The notes under the pieces are model-generated. The model did not search any database, was not told where the DNA came from, and saw nothing but the letters and a program-made list of their open reading frames with translations. The position numbers and the translations under genes were made by a program. Below are positions 16,860 to 25,369 of a stretch of DNA of 64,000 nucleotides, piece by piece. The stretch's first letter is position 1; the number at the start of each line of letters is the position of its first letter. The DNA is from Amycolatopsis sp. 195334CR (GTDB lineage: Bacteria; Actinomycetota; Actinomycetes; Mycobacteriales; Pseudonocardiaceae). The DNA is taken from contig NZ_JAFJMJ010000001.1 in the NCBI RefSeq assembly GCF_017309385.1, positions 744,001 through 808,000 of the forward strand. Direction: 5' to 3'.

Positions 16860-16966
16860 GTCGTCTCCTCACCTTCGGTAGGTCGGTGTGCGGTCGCCGA
16901 CCATGCCTACCGAGACACCGGGCAGGAAGAACAGGACCCGCGGCGGCCATCCGTGGCCGGTGGGGT

Positions 16967-18412
16967 CTACCTGCGGAAACGGCCAAGGGCCTGCAGCGCC
17001 GTGGTGACTTCCCCGTCGTCCGCGTGGTCCGAAGCCCACCACACGTGTCCGTCCGGGCGCATGATCACAACCGCGGCAGCGCCGGTCCATGACTGCTCGC
17101 CCACGACCACGTCGACTCCCGCCGCCGCGGCGAGAGCGGTCACCTCTTCACCCAGTGAGCCGGTCTGGTCCAAGAGGACTGGACGACCGGTCCTCAACAG
17201 CGAGAAGAGGCCCGGAACCCTGGTGCCGACAAGGGGGTGTCCGACAGCCGGGTACGTAACGTCCAAAGCGGACAGTTTCCGCGCCAGCGCCAGTGAGAAC
17301 TCGGGCACCGTCGCGACCAGGCTGCTCAGCAGCGAGCGCAGCCCGGTGACTTCCGGCGTGGTCGCGGTGATCAGCGCCGACTGGGCGAGCGTGTGTTCCG
17401 CGAGGTCTTCGCCGACCGCGTGCCGCTCCTCGTGGTAGCCGTCCAGCAGGGCGGGGTCCGCGTCACCGCGGGCCACGGCGGCCAGTCGCCAGCCGAGGTT
17501 CATCGCGTCCTGAATACCGACGTTGAGGCCGACACCGCCCGCGGGGAGGTGCCGGTGGGCCGCGTCGCCCGCCAGCAGGACGCGGCCGAGCCGATAGGTC
17601 TCGGCGACTCGTGTGGCGTTGCCGAACCGGGTGAGCCAGCTGGGGTCGTGCATGCCGAAGTCGGTGCCCGCCACCCGGATCGTCGTCTCCCGGAGGGCTT
17701 CCAGCGTGAACGGGTCGGCGGCGCCGTTGTTGTGGGCATCCACCCCGGCGATGCGGAAGCGGTCGCCGCCCAGCGGAACGCTGATGAGGGCGCCGTGCTC
17801 GTTGTGCGCGCTGACCACGGCGGGGCTGGTGACCCGGACCTCGCCGACGTAGCCGTAGGACGTCGTGTCGGTGCCCGGGAACGCGATGCCGGCGGCCTTG
17901 CGGACGGTGCTGCCCGTGCCGTCCGCGCCCACCACGTACCTCGCGGTGCGGGTGTACTCGCCGTCCGGGCCGGTCACACGCAGGGTCACGCCTTCGTCGT
18001 CCTGGTCGAGTCCGGCCACGGTGTGGCCGCGCAGGATCACCACGCCGAGCGCGAGCGCGTGTTCCTCCAGCAGTTCCTCGGTGCGGCGCTGGGGAATGGC
18101 GAGCATGAACGGGTACGGCGTGTCGAGCACGCTGAAGTCGAGGCTGCTTTCCAGCATCCCGAAGTGCCAGTCCGACAAGGGCGTGCCCTCGTCGAGGAAC
18201 CGCTGCTCCAGGCCGCGCATCGCCAGCACCTCGATCGTGCGCGGGTGGATGCCCAGCGCCTTGGAGTGCGGACTGCGTTCGGTCGCCCTTTCCAGGACCA
18301 CCACCGAGACGCCCGTCAGCGCCAGCTCCGCGGCGGCCCAGAGGCCGACCGGACCCGCTCCTACCACCACCACGGCAGGTTCGTCAACATGCTTCTCGAT
18401 TGATTGGTTCAT
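16967..18412 (-). CDS. FAD-dependent aromatic monooxygenase
   Basis: Class A flavoprotein monooxygenase of about 480 residues, full length. It shows the dinucleotide motif VVVVGAGPVGLWAAAELALT at the start, the arginine-containing NAD(P)H region following YVVGADGTGSTVRKAAG, and the FAD ribityl motif RVLLAGDAAHRHLPAGGVGL. A thioredoxin-like C-terminal domain is present (about 380-480), as in rifampicin and polyketide hydroxylases. Starts at 18436 and 18424 are also in frame. I use 18412 because it leaves room for a promoter before the divergent TetR gene, which probably represses it. The substrate is an aromatic compound or antibiotic, not identified. Confidence 0.92.
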   Translation of the reverse strand: MNQSIEKHVDEPAVVVVGAGPVGLWAAAELALTGVSVVVLERATERSPHSKALGIHPRTIEVLAMRGLEQRFLDEGTPLSDWHFGMLESSLDFSVLDTPYPFMLAIPQRRTEELLEEHALALGVVILRGHTVAGLDQDDEGVTLRVTGPDGEYTRTARYVVGADGTGSTVRKAAGIAFPGTDTTSYGYVGEVRVTSPAVVSAHNEHGALISVPLGGDRFRIAGVDAHNNGAADPFTLEALRETTIRVAGTDFGMHDPSWLTRFGNATRVAETYRLGRVLLAGDAAHRHLPAGGVGLNVGIQDAMNLGWRLAAVARGDADPALLDGYHEERHAVGEDLAEHTLAQSALITATTPEVTGLRSLLSSLVATVPEFSLALARKLSALDVTYPAVGHPLVGTRVPGLFSLLRTGRPVLLDQTGSLGEEVTALAAAAGVDVVVGEQSWTGAAAVVIMRPDGHVWWASDHADDGEVTTALQALGRFRR

Positions 18413-18467
18413 CTCTCTATTCATAGTAATGACCATACATCGAATTGAGGGTGGTTAGGATCTGGAC

Positions 18468-19088
18468 ATGGGTGAGCGCGGATACCGGTCCCCGGTGCGG
18501 GCCAGGCATGCCGAGGACACGCGGAGGTCGATCGTCGAAGCGGCCGCCGCGCTGTTCGCGGAGCGGGGCTACGCGAGAACGAGCGTCGCCGCCGTCGCGG
18601 CGGCCGCCGGGGTAGCCGTGAACACCGTCTACACCAGCATCGGCAACAAATCCGCGTTGATCATGGCGATGACGGAGGACGGTGCCGCCGACGCCGCGGC
18701 GGTGGAGACGGCGCGCCGGATCGACGAGTGCTCCGATCCGCGCGAGATCCTGCGCATCCTGGCGCACGGCACCGGGCAGGTGCGCAAGGAACGCCACGAG
18801 GCGCTGACGATCCTGCTGGACAACAGGAACGCCGACCCGGACGTGGCCGCGGCGGCCGATATGGCCACGCGTGCGGTGCGGACCAGGTTCAAGGCGGTGG
18901 CATCACGCCTGATCGCGGTCGGTGGCCTGCGCGAAGGCCTCACCGGTGAGCAGGTCGAACAGACGCTCTGGTTCTACTTCGGCTTCGAGGCATGGCGAAC
19001 CGTGCGCGGCTTCGGCTGGAGCTGGGAGGAGTCGGCGGACTGGCTCGCCGAGCAGTCCGCTCACGCCCTGCTGCCAGCCACCGGCTGA
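18468..19088 (+). CDS. TetR family transcriptional regulator
   Basis: A 206-residue repressor. The helix-turn-helix is at about residues 18-62 (TRRSIVEAAAALFAERGYAR, then AAAAGVAVNTVYTSIGNKSA). A helical ligand domain follows, ending FGFEAWRTVRGFGWSWEESA. It lies back-to-back with the flavin monooxygenase gene, separated by only 55 bases from my chosen start, so one operator can control both. I see no clear palindrome in that gap. The ligand is probably the monooxygenase substrate. Confidence 0.92.
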   Translation: MGERGYRSPVRARHAEDTRRSIVEAAAALFAERGYARTSVAAVAAAAGVAVNTVYTSIGNKSALIMAMTEDGAADAAAVETARRIDECSDPREILRILAHGTGQVRKERHEALTILLDNRNADPDVAAAADMATRAVRTRFKAVASRLIAVGGLREGLTGEQVEQTLWFYFGFEAWRTVRGFGWSWEESADWLAEQSAHALLPATG

Positions 19089-19313
19089 GCCGGAAACCAC
19101 GCTGGCCGGTGACCAGCCTTGATCGTCAGACACAGACCCAGCAAAGGCGGGCGTCCGCCGCGGCGGCCGGCGCAGCGAGCAGATCTCCGCTCACGGCGAC
19201 GACCAGACATTCGCCACCATCGGCGCTCGGTCGGACCTGCCCCGCTGCTTGCCGGTTGCCGCGTGGCAATAGGCTGGCCTTGATCGTTGCCTCCTGATCG
19301 AGCGGATCGTGCC

Positions 19314-20129
19314 ATGGCAGAAGTCGACCGGTTCACGATTGACACCACCAAGCCCAGCATCGCGCGGGTCTACGACGCCTTCGTCGGTGGTAAGGACAAC
19401 TACGAGGTCGACCGCGAGGTCCTCCGGTACATCCAGGAGGTCGCCCCGGACGCCATCCTGGTCGGGCGGCAGTGCCGGGCGTGGCTGATCCGGGTGGTCC
19501 GCTTCCTGGCCGGTCAAGCCAAGGTCGACCAGTTCCTCGACCTGGGCTCCGGGTTGCCCACCGCCGAGAACACCCACCAGGAAGCCCAGCGGCTCAACCC
19601 CGAGGCGAGGGTGGTCTACGTCGACAACGACCCGACCGTCGCCGCGCACGGCCGCGCGCTGCTGGAGGACAACAGGCACACCCGCTTCCTGATGGCCGAT
19701 CTGCGCAACCCCGCGGAGATCTTGGACAGCGACGTGGTCACCCGGCATTTCGACCTGAGCCGACCGGTGGGCTTGATCCAGTCCAATTCGCTGCACCACG
19801 TCGCCGACGACGAGGATCCGGTCGGCCTCATGCAGACCTACGTCGACGCCCTGGCGCCTGGCTCCTACGTCGCGATCTCGCATTTGCACAACCCGGACGA
19901 CGGCAGCTCCCGCGCGAAGCTCGCGGTCGAGTCCCAGACGCGGTTCAACGAGATGATGGGCAGCTGCTTCTACCGCACGCGCGAGGAGATCGCCGAGCTG
20001 TTCAGGGGCCTGGAAATGGTCGAACCCGGCCTGACGCACCTCTTCGAGTGGTGGCCCAACGGCCCGCGCCTGACCGAACCCAGCGATGGCGAGTACAACC
20101 TGCTCGGCGGCGTCGCCCGCAAGCCGTAA
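19314..20129 (+). CDS. SAM-dependent methyltransferase (DUF574/Methyltransf_19 type)
   Basis: A 271-residue protein of the actinobacterial DUF574 family. It carries the family start TTKPSIARVYDAFVGGKDNY, the SAM-binding motif DLGSGLPTAENTH (about 80-92) and the acidic VVYVDNDPTVAAHG, then motif IQSNSLHHVADDEDP and the C-terminal EWWPNGPRL. The family is abundant in Streptomyces and Amycolatopsis but its substrates are unknown. The ATG at 19314 is preferred over a TTG at 19287. It is convergent with the P450 at 20143. The 225 bases upstream hold no gene. Confidence 0.92.
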   Translation: MAEVDRFTIDTTKPSIARVYDAFVGGKDNYEVDREVLRYIQEVAPDAILVGRQCRAWLIRVVRFLAGQAKVDQFLDLGSGLPTAENTHQEAQRLNPEARVVYVDNDPTVAAHGRALLEDNRHTRFLMADLRNPAEILDSDVVTRHFDLSRPVGLIQSNSLHHVADDEDPVGLMQTYVDALAPGSYVAISHLHNPDDGSSRAKLAVESQTRFNEMMGSCFYRTREEIAELFRGLEMVEPGLTHLFEWWPNGPRLTEPSDGEYNLLGGVARKP

Positions 20130-20142
20130 CCCGTCCCGGCCG

Positions 20143-21333
20143 CTATTTCGGCACCGCCACGACCATGTCGCGCAACTCGTAACCGCCGATGGCGTCGTTG
20201 AACGACACCCGCGGCGCGGTGTCCATCCGCACCCCCGGCAGGGCGAACAGCTTGCTGAGGAAGATGTCGGTCTCCACGATCGCGATGTTCGCGCCCGGGC
20301 ACTTGTGCGCACCGTCCCCGAAGGACAGGCCGTAGGCGGACGCGTTGTCGAGTGGGCGCAGGGGGCATACCTCGAGCGGCCGATCGCCCACGGCCGCCGG
20401 ATCGGCGTTGGCCGCGCTGAGCTGGATGTCGATGATCTCGCCGGCGGCGACGGTGACCGGCTCCTCGTTCTCACCCGGCAACTCGATGGGCGCGGTGGCG
20501 CGCCGCCTGAGGTGCCCGACGATCGGTTCCAACCGCAGCAGTTCGTGCAGGATCGCGATCCGCTCGGCTTCCTCCGCGGCGCGGTAGCGTTTGAGCAGCG
20601 CGCTGTCGGTGAACAGGTGCCACGCGGCGAGGTTGACGAACTCGCGCGTGGTGACCATCCCCGCGGCGGCGAAGGTGATGCACTCGCCAAGGATCTCCGC
20701 GGCTGAGCAGCCCTCGTCCAGCAGGTGCGAGATCAGGTCGTCACGCCGCCCGGCGCGGCGCGCGCGGACGGCGGGCCGGACATCGTTGAAGTAGATGCCG
20801 GCCCAGTTGGTTGCCTGCCGCCAGATCCAGTAGAGCCCGTTCAAGCTGGTGAAGCCCGGCGCGCCGAATTCCTCGGGGAAGAAGCGCTCCAGCCGGCGCT
20901 GGAGACCCGGACGGCTCTCGGTCAGGCCGATCACCGCGCAGGCCACCTCGATGGCCAGGTTGAAGCTCAGCTCGGACAGCTGCGCCTGCCCGGAGTCGCG
21001 AAGCTTGTCCAGTTGCTTGTCGGCGACGCTCTGCATGATCCCCCGGTAACTCTCGTCGACCCGCCGCGCGGTGAAGTACCTCGCGGTCTGCCGACGATGC
21101 TCGCGGTGCTCCGGCCCGTCCCGGTACAGAACGGGACGCCGGATCTTGGCAGGCATCTTCTCGACGGTCTCCACCCCAAGTCCGGCTTGGACGGTGTCGT
21201 TGCTGCGCAGCACGGCACGAGCGGTGGCGTGACCGCGCACCGTCCAGACCCCGTCGGAGCTCCGGCTGATCGGGCACCCGCCCTCGGCTTCGCCGCGATC
21301 GACCTTGCGCGCGTTCGTCCCGTCGGCCGGCAT
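20143..21333 (-). CDS. Cytochrome P450 with atypical I-helix
   Basis: A 396-residue heme protein. It has ExxR in HELLRLEP (264-267) and the heme loop LSFGDGAHKCPG with the cysteine ligand at 345. The I-helix reads AAAGMVTTREF (about 222-232): the acidic residue of the usual AGxE/DTT acid-alcohol pair is replaced by valine. This is known in some P450 subfamilies that use unusual proton delivery or do non-hydroxylating chemistry. The N-terminal region MPADGTNARKVDRGEAEGGCP is short. Upstream of it, in the gap to the TetR gene, no other gene fits. The substrate is unknown. Confidence 0.92.
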   Translation of the reverse strand: MPADGTNARKVDRGEAEGGCPISRSSDGVWTVRGHATARAVLRSNDTVQAGLGVETVEKMPAKIRRPVLYRDGPEHREHRRQTARYFTARRVDESYRGIMQSVADKQLDKLRDSGQAQLSELSFNLAIEVACAVIGLTESRPGLQRRLERFFPEEFGAPGFTSLNGLYWIWRQATNWAGIYFNDVRPAVRARRAGRRDDLISHLLDEGCSAAEILGECITFAAAGMVTTREFVNLAAWHLFTDSALLKRYRAAEEAERIAILHELLRLEPIVGHLRRRATAPIELPGENEEPVTVAAGEIIDIQLSAANADPAAVGDRPLEVCPLRPLDNASAYGLSFGDGAHKCPGANIAIVETDIFLSKLFALPGVRMDTAPRVSFNDAIGGYELRDMVVAVPK

Positions 21334-21437
21334 GTCGCGATCGATCCCCTTCTACTGCTGGGAGAAAAGCATGGTTCGTCTCTTCTAGCAGGTTTCCGCG
21401 GCCCCGCACAGGGCAGCAGTGGAACCCACGACGGCGG

Positions 21438-22049
21438 TCACAGCTTCTTGAGCCGCCGCCGGTTGGCTGTCAGCACCTCGTCCGACAAGTCCGGCGCTGC
21501 GTCGGCGATCGCGCGGGAGATGGTCAGCGCGCCGACCATCTGGCTGAACAGCGCCACGGCGCGCTCGCGGGCTTCGGCGGGCGTGAGTTCGGTGCCGGAC
21601 TGGCGTGCGCGGTCGAGCAGCATGTCGGTGATGGCGGCGAAGTAGCCGTCCAGCCCGCGCCGGTATTCGGCCTGGGCGGCGGCGCCGTGGCGACCGGCGT
21701 CGGAGGCGAGCGCGGCCGAGGCGCAGCCGATCTCGGGGTGGTCGCGGTGCTCGGCGCTGACGTACCCGTCGACCATGTCGTGCAGGGCCGCGCGCGCCGA
21801 GCGGGGATGCGCCGCGCGGATGGCGTCGAGCGCCGCGAGCGAGTCGGTGAACCCTTGGTGGAGGACCTCGAGGGCGAGGTCCTCCTTCGAGGGGAAGTGG
21901 TTGTAGAACCCGCCGTGCGTCATACCGGCCGACTTCATCAGCTCCTCGATGCCGATGCCGTCGATGCCGCGCAGCCGGAACCCCTCACCGGCCGCGTTGA
22001 CGATCTTCTCGCGGTTGAGCCGCTTCTGCTCTTGCGTGATGCGGGGCAC
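21438..22049 (-). CDS. TetR family transcriptional regulator
   Basis: A 203-residue repressor. I start at the GTG at 22049 because AGGAAGG lies eight bases before it; the longer frame reaching 22229 would run into the divergent gene. The DNA-binding part is LNREKIVNAAGEGFRLRGID, then SAGMTHGGFYNHFPSKEDLA, matching the AcrR/TetR subgroup with the GGFYxHF recognition helix. The C-terminal domain resembles TetR_C_16-like regulators of redox genes. It diverges from a three-gene oxidoreductase operon, its probable target. Confidence 0.9.
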   Translation of the reverse strand: MPRITQEQKRLNREKIVNAAGEGFRLRGIDGIGIEELMKSAGMTHGGFYNHFPSKEDLALEVLHQGFTDSLAALDAIRAAHPRSARAALHDMVDGYVSAEHRDHPEIGCASAALASDAGRHGAAAQAEYRRGLDGYFAAITDMLLDRARQSGTELTPAEARERAVALFSQMVGALTISRAIADAAPDLSDEVLTANRRRLKKL

Positions 22050-22081
22050 GTCGACCACCTTCCTGGCGAACTCGCTCTCCC

Positions 22082-22177
22082 GATGATACCCATCATCAAA
22101 ACGAGGGGGCAGGCCTTGACAGTCAATGATGACGATGGCAATCATAAAATAATGACGGACATCATCGAAGACTGAAG
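22082..22177. promoter_or_regulatory. Divergent promoter/operator region with GATGAT repeats
   Basis: The gap between the TetR gene and the redox operon holds the inverted repeat GATGATACCCATCATC (22082-22097), a TTGACA box (22116-22121) with an AT-rich AATCATAAAAT stretch 18-19 bases on, and a second, imperfect ATGACGGACATCAT palindrome near 22163. These fit one or two TetR operators over divergent promoters. This is read from pattern only. Confidence 0.5.
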
Positions 22178-22185
22178 GGACGGTC

Positions 22186-22782
22186 ATGGACTTCGGAACC
22201 ATCGGCGCCGGGACGGTCGCGCGGGCCATCGCCGGTCACCTCGTGGCAGCAGGCCACAAGGTGACGCTCAGCAACAGCCGCGGCCCGGACACGCTGCTTG
22301 ACGTGGTGAGCCGGCTGGGGCCGCTCGCGAGCGCGGGCACGGTCGACCAAGCGGCCTCGGCCGACATGGTCTTCCTCACCGTGAGGTGGCCGCAGGTCGG
22401 CGACGCGCTGGCCGGGCTGCCCGAGTGGGACGGCCGCATCCTGGTCGACACCACCAACAACATGGAGTCGATGTCGCCGACCGTCACCGATCTCGGAGTG
22501 GAGACGGCAAGCGAGTTCGTCGACGATCGTGCGCCGGGCGCGCGCGTGGTCAAGGCCTTCAACACCCTGTACGCCCAGTACATCGCCGCCGATCCCCGGC
22601 ACGCGGAGGGGCGGCAGCTGCTGTTCTACGCCGGTGACGACGAGGCCGCCAAGGCGGATTTCCACACCGTCGCCGACGCCATCGGATTCGCGCCGGTCGA
22701 CGCCGGGACGCTGCGCGACGGCGGCCGCCTGATGCAGGTCGGCTGGCCGCTCTCGGCGCTGCACGCCCTGAAGCAGGACTGA
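22186..22782 (+). CDS. NAD(P)-binding protein, F420:NADP oxidoreductase-like
   Basis: A 198-residue Rossmann-fold protein. It has the nucleotide motif IGAGTVARAIAGHLVAAGHK (residues 6-25), the SNSRGPD turn that reads NADP phosphate, and the MVFLTVRWPQV and ILVDTTNNM segments typical of the F420_oxidored/NADP-reductase coenzyme F420 family. It probably moves hydride between NADPH and F420 or another small carrier. It opens a three-gene operon with a quinone-oxidoreductase-like and a deazaflavin nitroreductase-like gene, all under the divergent TetR. Confidence 0.9.
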   Translation: MDFGTIGAGTVARAIAGHLVAAGHKVTLSNSRGPDTLLDVVSRLGPLASAGTVDQAASADMVFLTVRWPQVGDALAGLPEWDGRILVDTTNNMESMSPTVTDLGVETASEFVDDRAPGARVVKAFNTLYAQYIAADPRHAEGRQLLFYAGDDEAAKADFHTVADAIGFAPVDAGTLRDGGRLMQVGWPLSALHALKQD

Positions 22783-22786
22783 GGCG

Positions 22787-23767
22787 ATGAAGGCACTCAC
22801 GTACGAAAAGGCACACACGCTCGACGCGTTCGCCATCGAGCTGACCGAAGTCGCCGAACCTCGGTTACGGGATGGTGACCTGCTGGTCGAGGTCCGCGCG
22901 ATCGGCATCAACCCGGGTGAAGCCACGATCCGGCAGACGCGCAGCGCCGAGCCCGGCGGGCAGGTCATCCTCGGCTGGGAGTTCGCCGGGGTCGTCGTCG
23001 CGGCCGGGGCCACCGGGTTCGCGGTCGGCGACCGGGTAATGGGCACCGGCGACTTCACCCGCGACGGCTGCTGGGCCGAGCGCGTCGCGGTCGACCACCG
23101 GGTGGTCGCCAAGATCCCGGACCGGCTCGCGTTCACCGAAGCCGCATCGCTGCCCATCGGTGTCCTCACGGCCTGGGAATCGCTGTTCCGCGACCGGGAC
23201 GCGCTGCCCGCCGGTGTCGACCGCGTGCTCGTCATCGGCGGGGCCGGCGGCGTCGGGTCGATGGCCACGCAACTGCTCAAGGCCACCACGCCGGCCTTCG
23301 TGATCAGCACGGCCTCGCGCCCCGAGTCGCGGAAGTGGGCGACGGCGATGGGCGCCGACCTGGTCGTCGACCACCGCGGTGACCTGGCCGGACAGCTCCA
23401 CGCGGCGGGGATCGACCACGTCGACCTGGTGTTCTCGACCTCGGGTACCAGCGGCCACCTGGGGGCGATCGCCGAGGTGCTGCGCCCTTTCGGTCACCTG
23501 GCCGCCAGCGACCTCGCCGAGCCCTTCGACCCGGGAGCCCTCACCGGAAAGTCGCTGTCGCTGCACAGCGAGATGGTGTTCAGGGCCGGCGGGGACGTCG
23601 GCAGCCAGGGCCGGATCCTCGCCAGGGCAGCGGACGACGTCGCGGCGGGCAGGCTGCGCCCGATCGTCACCACCACGCTCGATGGCCTGACCGCCGAGAC
23701 CATGAAGACGGCGCACGCCCTCGCCGAGAGCGGCCGGACTATCGGGAAGACCGTGATCCAGGCGTGA
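22787..23767 (+). CDS. Zinc-type alcohol dehydrogenase-like / quinone oxidoreductase (MDR family)
   Basis: A 326-residue medium-chain dehydrogenase/reductase of the ZADH group. The N-terminal GroES-like domain has GINPGEATIRQ and GWEFAGVVVAAGATGFAVGD. The Rossmann part has VLVIGGAGGVGSMATQLLK (about 146-164). The catalytic-zinc cysteines of true alcohol dehydrogenases are absent, so it is probably a zinc-free NADPH:quinone or enone reductase. It starts five bases after the preceding gene and overlaps the next reading frame by a GTGA, so the three genes form one operon. Confidence 0.92.
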   Translation: MKALTYEKAHTLDAFAIELTEVAEPRLRDGDLLVEVRAIGINPGEATIRQTRSAEPGGQVILGWEFAGVVVAAGATGFAVGDRVMGTGDFTRDGCWAERVAVDHRVVAKIPDRLAFTEAASLPIGVLTAWESLFRDRDALPAGVDRVLVIGGAGGVGSMATQLLKATTPAFVISTASRPESRKWATAMGADLVVDHRGDLAGQLHAAGIDHVDLVFSTSGTSGHLGAIAEVLRPFGHLAASDLAEPFDPGALTGKSLSLHSEMVFRAGGDVGSQGRILARAADDVAAGRLRPIVTTTLDGLTAETMKTAHALAESGRTIGKTVIQA

Positions 23768-23799
23768 AACCCCACCTCCGACGAAAGGAATTCCCTGAC

Positions 23800-24261
23800 A
23801 TGACAACGGATCTGCTCGACGGTGAATACGTCCCCAGTGCCGACGCGAGGACCCGCGATCAGGTCGAGCTGTACGAGCGCACCAACGGCCGCGAAGGCGC
23901 GACGACGGAGGCTGGCCCCGTGGTCGTGGTGACCATGCGTGGCGCCCGTTCGGGCAAACTGCGCAAGGTCGCCCTGATGCGCATCGAACGTGACGGCGTC
24001 TACGCCCTCGGCGCCGCAGCCGGCGGCCAGGCCCACAATCCGAGCTGGTTCCACAACCTCATGGCACACCCGACGGTGCAACTACAGGACGGTCCCATTC
24101 GCCGGTTGATGACCGCCCGGCTAGCCGACGGTGCGGAGCGGTCAACCTGGCTGCCCTACGCCGACAACCTCTACCCCTTCTTCGCCGACTTTCGCACCCG
24201 CGCCGCCGAGACCGGCAACCGCGAAATACCGCTGTTCCTGCTCGAACCCACCACGAGCTGA
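23800..24261 (+). CDS. Deazaflavin (F420)-dependent nitroreductase family protein
   Basis: A 153-residue Ddn-like protein with the split-barrel flavin/F420 fold. Visible features are VVVVTMRGARSGKLRKVALM (the F420 phosphate-contact GxxSGxxR motif), GGQAHNPSWFHNLMAHP and the final ADFRTRAAETGNREIPLFLL. In mycobacteria such enzymes reduce quinones and activate nitroimidazoles. I start at 23800 behind AAAGGAA; a GTG at 23764 overlapping the previous stop is also possible. It is the last gene of the operon, with an F420-type reductase two genes upstream, which supports F420 as cofactor. Confidence 0.92.
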   Translation: MTTDLLDGEYVPSADARTRDQVELYERTNGREGATTEAGPVVVVTMRGARSGKLRKVALMRIERDGVYALGAAAGGQAHNPSWFHNLMAHPTVQLQDGPIRRLMTARLADGAERSTWLPYADNLYPFFADFRTRAAETGNREIPLFLLEPTTS

Positions 24262-24315
24262 CCCCCCTTCGGCTGACACGCCCAGGACCGGGACAGCCAA
24301 ACCGAAACCACCACG

Positions 24316-24356
24316 AAAAAATCGCCTGACCTGCACATACAAGCAGGTCAGGCGAT
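24316..24356 (-). terminator. Intrinsic terminator downstream of the tRNA-Ala remnant
   Basis: A perfect 14-bp stem (ATCGCCTGACCTGC at 24321-24334 and its complement at 24343-24356) with an 8-base loop, followed on the minus strand by a run of T. It serves minus-strand transcription coming out of the tRNA position, so it is probably the native tRNA terminator. Confidence 0.85.
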
Positions 24357-24366
24357 CTTGAAACTG

Positions 24367-24413
24367 TGGAGCTAAGGGGACTCGAACCCCTGACCCCCTC
24401 ACTGCCAGTGAGG
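24367..24413 (-). tRNA. 3' half of tRNA-Ala(GGC); probable att site of an integrated element
   Basis: On the minus strand the sequence reads as an anticodon arm (stem CCTCA/TGAGG, loop CTGGCAG, anticodon GGC), a variable region GGGTC, a T arm (AGGGG, loop TTCGAGT, CCCCT) and the 3' acceptor strand TAGCTCC plus discriminator A. The matching 5' acceptor GGAGCTA and a normal D arm are missing: 10 extra bases separate a D-loop-like CTGGTAG from the anticodon stem. A 47-base 3' fragment ending in the anticodon stem is the typical identity block left by a tRNA-integrating element. A full tRNA gene should lie to the right, outside the window. Confidence 0.7.
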
Positions 24414-25087
24414 ATCACACAAGCCCTCTACCAGCGCAAACAGAGAATGCCCTGGTCGTTCGCTACCGTTCCGCCCATCTAGGTCCCGTTGGACGCAACT
24501 GGACGCGCAGCCTCGCTCCAGGTTTGCTCCAGGGAAATTGGTGTGAAGCACGAGGACGTTCCGACGCGAGGGTGCCCCTGCTCCCATGAGGTCGCAAGTC
24601 ACGAAGATCGCGCTCAGCTCGAGCAGGCCGCTGGGCCAGCGCGCGACATCCGGCTCGGCCCAGGTAGCGGCCTCGACGATGGGTTCTGACAGCGACCTCC
24701 CCAGAGTGCAGAGGCCGTCCCGGCCGCCTCCCCGCCCCTATGCGGGTCAGGTACTAGACAGAGCTGCTGAACGTCGGCCAATGACGGACGCTCTGTGACG
24801 TAGCCGACGCGCGACTTGAGATTCGCAAGGGTATCCCAGCCAGGAACAGAACCACAGGCCGCCTGTTTGGCACAGGGATGCGGCGTGCACCGCCTGGCGG
24901 TCGCGACACCACCAGCGATCAGCCGCGGATCGCGGATAACCAGCGTTGGACCTAACTGCGTCCTCGCGAGCGATTGCGTCAGCGCACGCCGCCTGTGTCC
25001 ACGTGACATTGGAACCGCAGTTCGCTGTTGCTCTGCGTACCGGTGCCGAGCCGAGTTGGGCTCGCGACTCGGCTCGGCACTGACGGG
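24414..25087. other. Region without recognisable genes at the island's left end
   Basis: About 670 bases with no frame that looks like a conserved protein. Short near-repeats occur (GCTCCAGG twice near 24,510-24,535, GGACGCAACTGGACGC near 24,490). By position next to the tRNA fragment, this could be the attachment arm region of a lost or distant integrase. No integrase was seen. Confidence 0.4.
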
Positions 25088-25240
25088 TCACCGCACGCCG
25101 AGCCACCACAGCACCCCTGCCACGATGGCTGCGCCCAACGCGGATCCCATCCCCTTCGCCAGCCCCATCAGCGCGGCGTTCGCGGCCTGGCGAGCGGTGG
25201 CCCCGACGCGGCGCACCAGCGCCGGCTTCTCTTTGTCCAT
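25088..25240 (-). CDS. Small single-pass membrane protein
   Basis: A 50-residue protein starting MDKEKPALVRRVGATARQ, behind a good GAAGGGAG site. The C-terminal half is one hydrophobic segment rich in Gly/Ala (GMGSALGAAIVAGVLWWLG) ending in Val-Arg. It diverges from the large Z1-like gene at 25370 with 129 bases between. The clean ribosome site and the amphipathic then hydrophobic layout support a real gene. It could be a toxin-like peptide or a membrane partner. No family recognised. Confidence 0.55.
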   Translation of the reverse strand: MDKEKPALVRRVGATARQAANAALMGLAKGMGSALGAAIVAGVLWWLGVR

Positions 25241-25369
25241 GTGTCGCTCCCTTCGTTGAAATGTTTCGTGGCAAGCATGCTGACGGGGCGCATGGTGCAT
25301 CGAGTGCTACGCGTTGCATGTTGGTTTCAACGTGTTGCAATCCATGCGACGGGCAGGTAAACATGACCC

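Noticed and set aside
18437..18467. Operator between the flavin monooxygenase and TetR genes
   Set aside because: No convincing inverted repeat could be found in the short gap, so no site is claimed.
24425..24435. Possible D arm (CTGGTAG) making a complete tRNA-Ala
   Set aside because: The spacing to the anticodon stem is about 10 bases too long and no 5' acceptor strand pairs with TAGCTCC, so the gene is not complete.
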